Positions 26,859 through 35,181 of a stretch of 64,000 nucleotides of DNA are shown here, one piece after another (the stretch's first letter is position 1; each line of letters begins with the position of its first letter). This stretch comes from Haloferula sp. BvORR071. GTDB lineage: Bacteria > Verrucomicrobiota > Verrucomicrobiia > Verrucomicrobiales > Akkermansiaceae. The stretch is from the NCBI RefSeq assembly GCF_000739615.1, contig NZ_BATP01000003.1:310001-374000 (forward strand), given 5' to 3'. The notes below the pieces were generated by a model. The model had not been told where the DNA came from. It was given only the letters and a program-made list of their open reading frames with translations, and searched no databases. The position numbers were made by a program, and so were the translations under genes.

Positions 26859-27320
26859 ATGGCCGCCCGCACTCTCCTGATTGCATCCCTCGTCCTCTTT
26901 GGGGTCTCGCTGGCCCTGCCGGCCTTGCGGTTCGTCCATCAACCCGCGGTCCGCGGTTACACACTGCTGTGCTGGGGCTGGTGGGGCATGCTCACCGGTG
27001 ATTTCCCGTGGTTCGCAAACCCCGTCTATTTTGCCGGACTTCTCGCCTGCCGTTTTCACAAACCCCGCTTGGCATTCATTTTCTCGGGACTCTGCATTCC
27101 CATCGGCTTGCTCACCCTAGGGGTCGATGAATGGTATTTCAACGAGGGCAGCGGCACCCCGATCAATGGCTTCGGCCTCGCCTTCCCTGCCTGGCTCTTG
27201 AGCTTCATCGCCCTTTTCTTTGCCGCCGCCATCCAGATACGCAACCGCAAGTCAGGCATAGCCTCACCTCCGCCCCTACCCGTCAAAAACGAGGAATCGC
27301 CGGTTCACGACACGGAATAA
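26859..27320 (+). CDS. Hypothetical four-helix membrane protein
   Basis: The 153-residue product starts MAARTLLIASLVLFGVSLAL and has three further hydrophobic segments. These include the aromatic GYTLLCWGWWGMLTGDF, FSGLCIPIGLLTLGV and FPAWLLSFIALFFAAAI. A Pro-rich cytosolic tail (ASPPPLPVKNEES) follows. No family is recognised. It is 57 bases after the GH10-like gene and converges with the glycosyltransferase gene, whose stop is 6 bases away. Confidence 0.6.
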   Translation: MAARTLLIASLVLFGVSLALPALRFVHQPAVRGYTLLCWGWWGMLTGDFPWFANPVYFAGLLACRFHKPRLAFIFSGLCIPIGLLTLGVDEWYFNEGSGTPINGFGLAFPAWLLSFIALFFAAAIQIRNRKSGIASPPPLPVKNEESPVHDTE

Positions 27321-27326
27321 AAACCT

Positions 27327-28337
27327 TCAGCACAGCGCCCAGAAGTCCCGGCCATCCACATAGCCCGCCTCACGCGCCATCCCTGCGATATCATCCCGCG
27401 CCCCCGGCACTCCCACCGCGCCGAGCATCACCGCTTCCCGCCAGCACTTCCCGAAGTCCTCCAGCCCCGCTACCGCCGCGCCATGGATCTTCTCGCCGAT
27501 CCGACGCGGGTGGACCTCGTAGAATCCCTTCACCTCGATCCCGCGCAGCAGCAGTTCCTGCGCGATCGCCTTGCCGATCGGCCCGGCGCCCGCGACCACC
27601 ACGCCATGCTCGCGGATCCGGGGCATGCGTGACAGGAAGTGCGCCCGCATCTTGTTGCGGAAGACATCCCCGTAGCGCGGATCATTGCGCGTCAGCCGCG
27701 TCGCGGAATCACGCCAGCCGAGCAGCGTTTCCGGCACCTTCCCAAAGACCGAGCCGCGTTCGAGCAAGCGCAGCCACAAATCGTGATCCTCCGCCCATGG
27801 CACCTCCCGATAGCCGCCCACCGCGTTGACGGCAGCCTTGCGCATCAGCGCGCTGGGATGGACCAGCGGGTTCTCGATGAAACGGGCGTTGGCGATCGCC
27901 TCCGGCTCGGCCAGTGAGTTCACCCACTCCACATGCCGCGCCATCCCGTCTCCCAGCGGAGTCAAGATCTCAACCCCGCAACCGATCACATCCAGATCAG
28001 GCCGCGCCTGTGCCATCGCCCACTGCCGTGCCAGACGCTCCGGGTGGCTCACATCATCAGAATCCATTCGCGCCAACCATTCCGCCCGTGCAACCCGCCC
28101 CGCAGTCTCTGAAGCTCCCACCACCCCGCGCCCGGAATCATTCTGCAGCAGCCTCACCCGCGGGTCCCCCGCTGCGAACTCGCGCACAATCTCCGCCGAG
28201 TCGTCGGTCGAGCGATCATCTACCGCCAGCAATTCCCAGTCCCCGAAACTCTGCGCAGACACACTCGCCAGTGCCTCCGGCAGCGTCGCCGCCGAGTTCC
28301 GGAACGGCATCACGATCGAAATCTTCTCCAGCGACAC
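27327..28337 (-). CDS. Family 2 glycosyltransferase with extra C-terminal domain
   Basis: The 336-residue cytosolic protein has a GT-A fold: ISIVMPFRNSAATLPEALAS, then LLAVDDRSTDDS, the DxD motif in WLARMDSDDVSHPERL, and EDHDLWLRLLERG. After residue ~240 it carries an additional ~95-residue segment starting VVVAGAGPIGKAIAQELLLR, a Rossmann-like nucleotide-binding pattern unusual for GT2 enzymes. The start is a GTG at 28337 (MSLEKISIV). The acceptor and pathway cannot be told; no cell-envelope gene cluster surrounds it. The fusion suggests sugar-nucleotide or redox sensing. Confidence 0.88.
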   Translation of the reverse strand: MSLEKISIVMPFRNSAATLPEALASVSAQSFGDWELLAVDDRSTDDSAEIVREFAAGDPRVRLLQNDSGRGVVGASETAGRVARAEWLARMDSDDVSHPERLARQWAMAQARPDLDVIGCGVEILTPLGDGMARHVEWVNSLAEPEAIANARFIENPLVHPSALMRKAAVNAVGGYREVPWAEDHDLWLRLLERGSVFGKVPETLLGWRDSATRLTRNDPRYGDVFRNKMRAHFLSRMPRIREHGVVVAGAGPIGKAIAQELLLRGIEVKGFYEVHPRRIGEKIHGAAVAGLEDFGKCWREAVMLGAVGVPGARDDIAGMAREAGYVDGRDFWALC

Positions 28338-28378
28338 TCCGGTTTGGAAATTAGTAATTAATCATTAGTGCTTTGCAT

Positions 28379-28549
28379 TCAGTCACCCAAGCCCCTTGCG
28401 AAGGCTCCCGATTCGTCAAAAACGATGATCATCGGCCGACAGCAGATCTCACAATCGTAGTCCACCTCCGTCGGCAATTCGTCGAAGGAGGGCATCACCA
28501 CCTCGAAGGTCTCGAAGCAGGTCGGACATTGCACCAGAACCGTATCCAT
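28379..28549 (-). CDS. CPXCG-type cysteine-rich zinc-ribbon protein
   Basis: A 56-residue protein on the minus strand, starting at ATG 28549-28547: MDTVLVQCPTCFETFEV, then VDYDCEICCRPMIIVF. Two Cys pairs (C8/C11 and C33/C36, plus C37) form the zinc ribbon of the CPXCG family, small conserved bacterial proteins of unknown function with an acidic middle. It is upstream of the GT2 gene on the same strand, 41 bases away. Its shortness makes it easy to miss. Confidence 0.85.
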   Translation of the reverse strand: MDTVLVQCPTCFETFEVVMPSFDELPTEVDYDCEICCRPMIIVFDESGAFARGLGD

Positions 28550-28675
28550 GGGGCGAGAGTGCTACAAATTTACGAGAGAGGCTAGTTTGACCGCTGCGCA
28601 ATGCGTGTTAGACTGGAACATTGCGGTCCCCTGCTTTTTCCGGGGCCGCGGTCCATCAACCGAAACAACCATCCC

Positions 28676-28984
28676 ATGAAACTCCATCAACTTCTGGCGA
28701 TCGCCGCCCTACCGCTAGCATTTGCCGCCTGCAATGAATCGGACAAAACCGAAGCGGAAAAGAAGGTCGACAAGGCCAAGGAAGAAATGAAGGCCGCAGG
28801 CCAAGATGCCGCGGACAAAATGAAAAAGGCGGGCGAGGACGTGAAAGCGGCCACAAAGGACGCCGCCGACAAGGCCAAGGCCGCCGGCGACGATGCCGCC
28901 GCCAAGGTCAAGGACGCCACCAAAGACATGAAGGACAAGGCTGCCGACGGGCTCGACAAAGCCGCGGAAGAGCTCCGCAAGTAA
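28676..28984 (+). CDS. Lipoprotein with LEA/apolipoprotein-like amphipathic repeats
   Basis: The 102-residue product has a lipobox (LAFAAC, Cys19) and then an almost entirely charged helix built of 11-residue repeats such as KKAGEDVKAATKDAADKAKA. Such Lys/Ala/Asp-rich helices resemble LEA proteins and small stress-induced lipoproteins. It is likely anchored to the outer membrane, facing the periplasm. The ATG at 28676 gives the lipoprotein signal. It is followed by a hairpin terminator. Confidence 0.82.
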   Translation: MKLHQLLAIAALPLAFAACNESDKTEAEKKVDKAKEEMKAAGQDAADKMKKAGEDVKAATKDAADKAKAAGDDAAAKVKDATKDMKDKAADGLDKAAEELRK

Positions 28985-29002
28985 GACGCCCCCCGGATTT
29001 CC

Positions 29003-29043
29003 CTGCCCCAGGCCATCGAAAGATGGTCATGGGGCATTTTTGT
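29003..29043 (+). terminator. Intrinsic terminator
   Basis: An imperfect stem (TGCCCCAGGCCATC, loop GAAA, then GATGGTCATGGGGCA) is followed by TTTTTG. It lies about 20 bases after the lipoprotein gene. Confidence 0.85.
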
Positions 29044-29130
29044 TTCACGGAAGCGGGACCTTTCGCCGCTTGCATTGGACCTTGCGACGGGAAACAGTCC
29101 CCCCGCGTCCGCAACGCCACCGTTCCACCC

Positions 29131-30201
29131 ATGAAACCACGTCTCGCCTGGCTCTTTCTCATGGCTGGCGCCGGCCTCCTGCCGGCACAGCAGCCTCCTC
29201 AGGCTAATCCTGCGCCAGCCCCTGCTCCCGCTCCCGCCAGGCCTTTGCCTCCGCTGCCACAGGGCCCCTTCGAGGTGAACGGCATCGCCGCCAAGGTCAA
29301 CGGCCGGGTCATCACCAAGAACAAGGTCGGCTTCATGCTCGCCCGGATCTACGCCGAGCTGGCCGCCCAATTTCCCCGCCGCGGCGCCGAATTCGAGCGG
29401 CAGGTCTTGGAGGCCCGCAACAAGATCCTCCAAGAGCTGATCGACCGCGAAATCATCCTTTCCGAGTTCAAGCAGATGGAGGCCAAGGGGGCCGCTCTGC
29501 CGGAACACGTGGTGAAGCGGGAAATCGACCGCCAGATCCGCGAGGAACATGGCGGCAATCGCGCCTCCTTCGAGCAGGAACTTTCCCGCGCCCGGATGAC
29601 CATGGACGGCTATTCCCAGATGGTCCGCGAGCAGTTGATCGTCCAGGCGATCCGCTCCGAGCACATCGCCGAGGTGGCCCCACCGGACAGCAAGGAGATG
29701 GCCAAGGAATACTCCGAGGTGAAGCTCCTGATGCGCGACATGACCAAGGACAAGATCACCTTCTACAAGATCTTCCTGCCGCGCCAAGATCCTCAAAATC
29801 CCCTCGCCACGCCGGAAACGCAGCTTGCCCTGGGCGAGCAGATCGCCGCTGACGTGAAGGCCGGCTCCAATATCGCCGATCTCGCGAAAGCCCATTCCCG
29901 CGACGCCTTCGCCGCGGAAGGTGGTTTCCAAAAGGATCTGCCGCGCACCGACTTGGCCCCCGAATTCGCCGCGATCATCTTCAACGGCAAGGACGGCGAC
30001 CTCCTCGGCCCCTTGGAAGACCCAGCCGGTTTCACGATCGTGAAGATCGTCAATATCGCCTACGGTCCCACCCCATCGCTCTCCGACCCGGAAGTGAAGA
30101 AGAGCATCGAGGACCGCGTGACCCGCAAGAAGTCCGCCGCGGCCTACGAGAAGTGGATCGAGAAGAAGCGCCGCTCGGCTAACATCGAGAGGAAGATCTG
30201 A
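29131..30201 (+). CDS. surA: SurA-type periplasmic chaperone / peptidyl-prolyl isomerase
   Basis: The 356-residue exported protein has a signal peptide (MKPRLAWLFLMAGAGLLPAQ), a Pro/Ala linker and a SurA_N-like helical chaperone domain (VNGRVITKNKVGFML ... ELIDREIILSEF). A parvulin-like PPIase domain follows in the C-terminal half (FYKIFLPRQDP, DLAKAHSRDAFAAEGGFQKD, PEFAAIIF). The family assists outer membrane protein folding. Adjacency to pdxA, 6 bases downstream, reproduces the surA-pdxA order known in gammaproteobacteria and supports the name. The PPIase catalytic strength is uncertain. Confidence 0.82.
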   Translation: MKPRLAWLFLMAGAGLLPAQQPPQANPAPAPAPAPARPLPPLPQGPFEVNGIAAKVNGRVITKNKVGFMLARIYAELAAQFPRRGAEFERQVLEARNKILQELIDREIILSEFKQMEAKGAALPEHVVKREIDRQIREEHGGNRASFEQELSRARMTMDGYSQMVREQLIVQAIRSEHIAEVAPPDSKEMAKEYSEVKLLMRDMTKDKITFYKIFLPRQDPQNPLATPETQLALGEQIAADVKAGSNIADLAKAHSRDAFAAEGGFQKDLPRTDLAPEFAAIIFNGKDGDLLGPLEDPAGFTIVKIVNIAYGPTPSLSDPEVKKSIEDRVTRKKSAAAYEKWIEKKRRSANIERKI

Positions 30202-30207
30202 GCAGCG

Positions 30208-31065
30208 ATGCCGCGCGTCCTCATCACCCTCGGCGATCCCGCCGGGGTCGGTCCCGAGGTCGTCGCGAAGGCGCTCGACTCAGGTCTCCTGCCCGCTGGC
30301 TTTGACTTTCAAGTGCTTGGCGACAGCCGCGCTGCGGTTCCTGGAAAGCCCGATGCCCGCTCGGCACAACAGGCACTCGACGCACTGGAATCCTCTGTCG
30401 CGATCCTGCGCTCGGACCCCGATGCGGTCGCCGTAGTGACCGCTCCAGTCTCGAAAGCGAGCCTACAGGGGGCCGGGTTCGCATTTCCGGGGCAAACGGA
30501 ATTTTTCGCACATCGATTTGGTTGTGAAGATTTTACGATGTGCCTGAGTGGTGCCACACTGAGCGTTGGGCTCGTCACCATCCACATCCCACTAGCGAGC
30601 GTTTCAAGCAGCCTGACCAAGGGAGCGATCATGCGCTCCGGACGCCTTCTTGCCGACTTCGCCCGGCGCCGTTTCAGACGCGAACCCCGAATCGCGGTCG
30701 TCGGACTGAACCCTCACGCCGGCGAAAACGGCCTCTTTGGGAACGAAGAAAGCCTCGTCATCGCCCCCTCGATCGCCGCCTTAAGCGCCGAGCAACCTGG
30801 CGTTTTCTCGGGGCCTCATGTGCCGGATGCCATTTTCCGTCGTGCTGCGGACGGAGAGTTCGATGCCGTCTTGGCGATGTATCATGACCAAGGTCTGATC
30901 CCCTTGAAGTTGCTGGATTTCGACACCGGGGTAAATGTCACCTTGGGTCTGCCCAAACCCCGGACCAGCCCGGACCACGGCACCGCTTTCGACATTGCCG
31001 GCAAGGGCATTGCACGGGCGGACTCGATGATCCATGCGATCCGCCTCGCCTGCGAACTCGCCTGA
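30208..31065 (+). CDS. pdxA: 4-hydroxythreonine-4-phosphate dehydrogenase
   Basis: PdxA catalyses NAD(P)-dependent oxidation of 4-phosphohydroxy-L-threonine in the DXP-dependent pyridoxal phosphate pathway. The 285-residue cytosolic protein has the hallmark motifs GDPAGVGPE, TAPVSKASL, PGQTEFFAH, VGLNPHAGE, MYHDQGLIPLK (metal His) and RTSPDHGTAFDIAG. It is ~45 residues shorter than E. coli PdxA, mainly in surface regions of the N-terminal half. It is 6 bases downstream of surA. Another pathway gene is not in the window. Confidence 0.93.
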   Translation: MPRVLITLGDPAGVGPEVVAKALDSGLLPAGFDFQVLGDSRAAVPGKPDARSAQQALDALESSVAILRSDPDAVAVVTAPVSKASLQGAGFAFPGQTEFFAHRFGCEDFTMCLSGATLSVGLVTIHIPLASVSSSLTKGAIMRSGRLLADFARRRFRREPRIAVVGLNPHAGENGLFGNEESLVIAPSIAALSAEQPGVFSGPHVPDAIFRRAADGEFDAVLAMYHDQGLIPLKLLDFDTGVNVTLGLPKPRTSPDHGTAFDIAGKGIARADSMIHAIRLACELA

Positions 31066-31075
31066 CCACCGCAAC

Positions 31076-31852
31076 ATGCTCTACGACAGCACCGCCGACG
31101 TGATCCGAAAGGCCCTCCGCGGGCTGGACTTGGCCCCGTCCGCAGCCGCCGCACGGGCTGGATTGCCTGAACGGGACGTTCTGGCCTCCAGCCGCGGACC
31201 GGTGGACAAGGAGATCCTGCGGACCTTGGCGCCGGCCTTGGGCCTTGACCCGGATGCGCTTGCGGGACTTCCGGGCTACCTGCCACCCGCTTGCCCCCTT
31301 ACCGGAGTGAGCCGCCTGGAGCTGCCCTTCGACGACGAGACTGTAAACGCCTGGCTGCTGGATGATGGAGCAGGAGGGAAGATTCTCTTTGATGCCGGCG
31401 ATGGCCGACTGGATGTCCGCTGGGCCCTGGAGGAGCGGGGCGTCCGGGAAGTCGTGGTTTTCATCACCCACGCGCACGGAGATCATACCGGCGGCTTGGC
31501 TGGCCTTGGCGAAATGGCCAAGAGCGTGGCTGGCCCCAAGGACTTGAAGCCCGGTGAAACCCGGTTGCAGGGCAAGTTGTCGGTGCGCGTGATCGATCTG
31601 CCGGGGCACTGCCCGGGAGCTCTGGGCTACGTTGTAGAAGGCTTGGGCCTGCCGCTTTGCGTGACCGGGGACGCTTTGTTCGCTGGATCCATGGGCGGCT
31701 GCGGCCCGGGCCGGCCTTATCAGTCCGCCTTGGCAGCCCTGAAGGCGGGCGTGATGAGCCTGCCAGACGAGACGGTGCTCCTTCCCGGCCATGGTCCGGA
31801 GAGCACGGTGGGCAGTGAGCGACTGGGGAACGCGTTTCTGGCCGGGCGCTAG
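31076..31852 (+). CDS. MBL-fold metallo-hydrolase with N-terminal HTH-like region
   Basis: The 258-residue cytosolic protein has an N-terminal region (residues ~1-65) resembling an XRE-type helix-turn-helix (VIRKALRGLDLAPSAAAARA, then a DKEILRTLAPALGLDPDAL helix). It is followed by a metallo-beta-lactamase domain with HAHGDHTGG (H132, H134, D136, H137) and later LPGHCPGALG, GDALF and PGHGPES ligand motifs. Glyoxalase II-like hydrolysis is plausible. It begins 10 bases after pdxA and is probably co-transcribed. The HTH-like reading is from pattern only, and those helices may not bind DNA. Confidence 0.82.
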   Translation: MLYDSTADVIRKALRGLDLAPSAAAARAGLPERDVLASSRGPVDKEILRTLAPALGLDPDALAGLPGYLPPACPLTGVSRLELPFDDETVNAWLLDDGAGGKILFDAGDGRLDVRWALEERGVREVVVFITHAHGDHTGGLAGLGEMAKSVAGPKDLKPGETRLQGKLSVRVIDLPGHCPGALGYVVEGLGLPLCVTGDALFAGSMGGCGPGRPYQSALAALKAGVMSLPDETVLLPGHGPESTVGSERLGNAFLAGR

Positions 31853-31859
31853 GCGCGGC

Positions 31860-32579
31860 TCACTTCCGCAAGCCCTTGGGAGCCTTTGCTCCGTCGTCGT
31901 TGAACTTGATGGCGGTCCGTGAAGTGGTGCGGTATTCGCCGCCCTTGTCTTCCAAGGTTTTCACCAGCATTTCCTTCACCGTGTAGCCCTTGCCACCGGG
32001 AACCTGCATCACGCTGTTCACTTGGAATTCCTTGATCGGATTGCCGGCGCGGTCGTGGGCGCGGACTTGCCAAAAGGCACCGTAGCTCTTGTGGACCCAG
32101 ACGTAGACCTTGCCAAAGGCCCCATCCTTGCCGGGATTGGTCAGGGCGATGCGGTAACAGTCGGCACCGTTGACCTTTTCTTCGCCTTCCAACTTGGCAC
32201 CCTGCCAGTAGAGGAAGCGCAGGGTGAGGTCCTCGTAGGTGACGTCGGTTCCGGCAATGGGAGTGGCCAGCTTCGCGACCGGGAAGCGGCTGGTCTTGTT
32301 GTCCCCGTCGATGGTGAGGAGCTCGCAGTTCTCATCCCCCATGCGGATGTGGAAGCGCTCGCCGTTCCCAAGTGAGAACTGGAGGTTGTTGCCCTCGCGC
32401 ACGAACATGCTGATCCCGACATCCTTGCTGCCGTCCTTATGGATTACGCCATTGAGGTCCATTTTTTGAACCGTGGCGGAAAGCCGGATCGAGCGGATCA
32501 AGGCGTCCGCATCCGGGGCTTGGGCGTGGAGCGGCGCAACGGCGGCGAAAAGCGTGGCGGCGGCGAGGAAAGCTTTCAT
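31860..32579 (-). CDS. Outer-membrane lipoprotein-sorting (LolA-like) protein
   Basis: The 239-residue secreted protein (signal MKAFLAAATLFAAVAPLHAQ) fits the LolA-like family annotated as outer membrane lipoprotein-sorting protein: ADALIRSIRLSATVQKMDLN, then FSLGNGERFHIRMGDEN and YEDLTLRFLYW, with a late AFGKVYVWVHKSYGAFWQV strand pair. The fold is a half-open beta-barrel that binds lipids or lipoprotein acyl chains in the periplasm. It converges with the MBL gene; 7 bases separate them. No partner LolB or transporter is adjacent. Confidence 0.82.
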   Translation of the reverse strand: MKAFLAAATLFAAVAPLHAQAPDADALIRSIRLSATVQKMDLNGVIHKDGSKDVGISMFVREGNNLQFSLGNGERFHIRMGDENCELLTIDGDNKTSRFPVAKLATPIAGTDVTYEDLTLRFLYWQGAKLEGEEKVNGADCYRIALTNPGKDGAFGKVYVWVHKSYGAFWQVRAHDRAGNPIKEFQVNSVMQVPGGKGYTVKEMLVKTLEDKGGEYRTTSRTAIKFNDDGAKAPKGLRK

Positions 32580-32764
32580 GGTTGGCTAAGGAAAGACCAT
32601 CCCCTGAAATGCTACTTTTGCAAGCAGAAGCGGGGATTCGCAAAAAGAGCGCCCCGGATGACCGGGAATTTTCAAATTCCTGCCATTAGGTGCTTGATGC
32701 AAGGTGTCACGGCGAAGTGGAATTCGCCCACCGCCCAAATCGCGCCCGTTTTTTTTCACCCACG

Positions 32765-33757
32765 ATGAGCCTTCGCACGCAGCTTACGGATATCCTCCCG
32801 CCCTTGTTGCCGAGCAACCCCGCCGAGTCGATCAAGGGAACCGAGTTGATCCGGCTCGCGCGATTGCAGCTCAATGGCGCGTATTCGGATGCCTCGCTGC
32901 GTTACCATTTCTCGATCATGTCCTGCGATCCGGCCTCGCCGATCGCCAAGGTGGAGAAGGGCCAGGGCTACTACCGCCGCACTGCGCCGGTGCCGGCCCT
33001 GACCGGGGCGCAGGAGCTGCTGGCGCTCAGCCATGGGCGCTTGGATGACTTCGGTGCCGATCATGAAGCGGTGGACCAAGCGCTGGAGCGGCTGCGGAAG
33101 TTCCGCGCGGTGGTGATGCGCTACTACGATGTGGAAGGCCGCTTCCCCTTCGTCTTCCGCCAAGCTTTCGCGCAAAGCTCGCCACTGGGCAACCTCTGGA
33201 AGTTCCCGGAAGTCGCGCTGGTTGACTGGGAAACCGGTGACGCGCCGGACGGCGAGTTGACCCTCGATCCGACCATGCTCGCTCTCAAGCAGCGGATGGG
33301 CCTGCCGCCCTTCCGCCTGCATGCCGCCCGCCTGCGGATCCAACCCTCGCTCGACAGCTTCCGCGAGGATTTCTTCCAAGCGCTCTCCGCCTCGCAGTGG
33401 GCGCAGGGTGGCGAACTGATCTATGCCGCCCCGGTGGTGGATGAGGCGCTGGCGGACGGCCTGCGGCACCTGAACGCGACCTTCGGTGTGGGTGTGGTTT
33501 CCTTCGGCCTCACGCCGCAGATGCTGGATGACCTGCCGCGCCCGGCGAACATCCTGAACGCGCACCCGAAGGAAACCGAGGCCCTGATGGAACGACTCGA
33601 CGTGCACCGGATCGCCGCTGCCCATACCCGCCAGCATATCGACTGGCAGGCGCTCGACGGTCTGCGCCGCGAAAGCCCGGAGATCGACCAACTGATCCAG
33701 TGGCTGGTTTCTTGCATCAACAAGGGTCGCGCGGAAGCCTTCAAGGAAGAGGCCTGA
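32765..33757 (+). CDS. Hypothetical cytosolic protein with winged-helix-like N-terminus
   Basis: The 330-residue product starts at ATG 32765. Residues ~8-70 look like a winged helix-turn-helix (ELIRLARLQLNGAYSDASLR, YHFSIMSCDPASPIAKVEKG). The rest (VEGRFPFVFRQAF, FPEVALVDWETG, HAARLRIQPSL, ELIYAAPVVDEALADGLR) is mixed alpha/beta with a pattern reminiscent of nuclease-like hypothetical proteins, but I see no firm catalytic triad. There is no signal peptide. I do not recognise the family. It is flanked by unrelated genes. Confidence 0.6.
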   Translation: MSLRTQLTDILPPLLPSNPAESIKGTELIRLARLQLNGAYSDASLRYHFSIMSCDPASPIAKVEKGQGYYRRTAPVPALTGAQELLALSHGRLDDFGADHEAVDQALERLRKFRAVVMRYYDVEGRFPFVFRQAFAQSSPLGNLWKFPEVALVDWETGDAPDGELTLDPTMLALKQRMGLPPFRLHAARLRIQPSLDSFREDFFQALSASQWAQGGELIYAAPVVDEALADGLRHLNATFGVGVVSFGLTPQMLDDLPRPANILNAHPKETEALMERLDVHRIAAAHTRQHIDWQALDGLRRESPEIDQLIQWLVSCINKGRAEAFKEEA

Positions 33758-33818
33758 TTCCGATTCCAGTAGATCGATCTTTGCGGCTCCCCGGCCGTGG
33801 ACCTACTCTCCGCCACCG

Positions 33819-34580
33819 ATGCCCGGAGCGCCCGTTAACGTCATCTGCATGAAGTGGGGTAAGCGATACCCCACTTGCTACGTCAATATTCTGTTCCGCT
33901 CGCTGCAGCGGCACCTCTCGCGGCCCTTCCGCTTCGTCTGCCTGACGGACAACACCGAGGGACTAGTGGAAGGTATCGAGACCCTGCCATTCCCGGAAAA
34001 TCCCGGCGTGACCCAGGCCAAGTGGCCGAATGTCTTCCTGAAGCTGGTGATGACCCGCGACGGCTTCGCCAATCTGGAAGGCCCTACGCTGTTCCTGGAT
34101 CTCGATATCGTGATCCTCGGTTCGATGGATTGTTTCTTCGACTACCAGCCGGGAAAGAACTGCATCATCCACAACTGGATCGAACGCCGTAAGCAGATCC
34201 TCAAGAAGCGTCCGGAGATCGGCAACTCCTCGATCTTCCGCTTCGAGGCCGGGAAGTCCCAATACATCTACGACACCTTCGTCCGCGAGATGGAGCGGGC
34301 ACAGGACCGTTCGATCTTCCAGACCGAGCAGGCTTTCCTGACTTATGCGATGAAGGAGCGCTACTGGTGGCCGGAGGAATGGGTGCGCAGCTTCAAGTTC
34401 AACTGCCGCCCGATCTTCCCGTTCAACCTGGTGAGCGCGCCGAAGAAGCCGGAGGGCGCAAGGGTGCTAGTTTTCCACGGCAAGCCGGATCCGCCGGATG
34501 CGGTGACGGGGATCGCCGGTGGGAAGTTGCATCATCGGGTGCTGCCGTCGCCTTGGGTGGCGGAGTATTGGAGGGAGTGA
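33819..34580 (+). CDS. Glycosyltransferase-like protein (GT-A fold)
   Basis: The 253-residue cytosolic product has a GT-A pattern: VNVICMKWGKRYPTCYVNIL, FRFVCLTDNTEGL and the DxD metal site in LFLDLDIVILGS, followed by EQAFLTYAM and RVLVFHGKPDP. These fit a family of bacterial proteins related to GT8/GT32-like glycosyltransferases with unknown acceptors. The start at 33819 gives the usual length. It stands alone, with 21 bases to the next small gene. Confidence 0.75.
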   Translation: MPGAPVNVICMKWGKRYPTCYVNILFRSLQRHLSRPFRFVCLTDNTEGLVEGIETLPFPENPGVTQAKWPNVFLKLVMTRDGFANLEGPTLFLDLDIVILGSMDCFFDYQPGKNCIIHNWIERRKQILKKRPEIGNSSIFRFEAGKSQYIYDTFVREMERAQDRSIFQTEQAFLTYAMKERYWWPEEWVRSFKFNCRPIFPFNLVSAPKKPEGARVLVFHGKPDPPDAVTGIAGGKLHHRVLPSPWVAEYWRE

Positions 34581-34601
34581 GGGAACAGACCTATTCAACC
34601 C

Positions 34602-34796
34602 ATGAGCGAACTCATGCGACAGTTGGCCGCCCGCAAGGTGGAACGCCGTTGCCAACTCGCCGCGCTGCCGTTGGGCGAGAAGTTGCGTATGCTTGAGGAG
34701 ATGGTGGCGGCCACGAGGGCCATCAGCGCGACCCGGCCGCCCAAGCAGGTGAATGCGGTGTCGCCGCGTCATTTTTCATGGACGGATCTTGGGTAG
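34602..34796 (+). CDS. Small antitoxin-like protein, partner gene absent
   Basis: The 64-residue basic protein (MRQLAARKVERRCQLAALPL, GEKLRMLEEMVAATRAI) has the helical pattern of small proteins normally encoded just before AbiEii/AbiGii-type nucleotidyltransferase toxins. Here no nucleotidyltransferase follows; the next gene is divergent and membrane-bound. It could be an orphan antitoxin left after toxin loss or simply an unrelated small helical protein. Confidence 0.5.
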   Translation: MSELMRQLAARKVERRCQLAALPLGEKLRMLEEMVAATRAISATRPPKQVNAVSPRHFSWTDLG

Positions 34797-34875
34797 GAAC
34801 GGCGGATGGAGGTGGGTTGAAACGGGCGGGGCGGGGTCGGATTCAAGATTCAAGGACTCACCCGTTTCATGCCAG

Positions 34876-35181
34876 TCACCCCCCACCGCCGGCCCCCGGT
34901 CTCTCGTTGTGATACGCTTTGGCAAGGTAGATCCACCCAGCCAAACCAAACGCTAGCATCAGCCCGGCATTGGTAGCCTTGTGACGGCGGTAGGATGTTT
35001 CATCGACCTTCTCGATACGATCCGGCCGCTCGTAGAACACCGAGCCTTGCCCGTGGTGCCGGATCGCCTCCTGCATTTCCTGGCAGCCCCCGATGACCAG
35101 AAATCCCAGACTCGCGCCGTAGAGCATGGGCCGGTTGAAGATCCATCCTAGACCGCTGATCTTCTCAGGAACGCTAGCCAT
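34876..35181 (-). CDS. Hypothetical small membrane protein
   Basis: The 101-residue protein has two hydrophobic stretches (RPMLYGASLGFLVIGG and AGLMLAFGLAGWIYLA) joined by a charged segment (YERPDRIEKVDETSYRRHKA). The start ATG lies at 35181-35179. No family is recognised. The composition is coherent enough to be a real gene, and its GC-rich tail is Gly/Pro-rich. Confidence 0.55.
   Translation of the reverse strand: MASVPEKISGLGWIFNRPMLYGASLGFLVIGGCQEMQEAIRHHGQGSVFYERPDRIEKVDETSYRRHKATNAGLMLAFGLAGWIYLAKAYHNERPGAGGGG

Noticed and set aside
28687-29931. Open frame antisense to the lipoprotein and surA genes
   Set aside because: It spans two good plus-strand genes and a terminator. Its text is Leu/Gly/Val noise.
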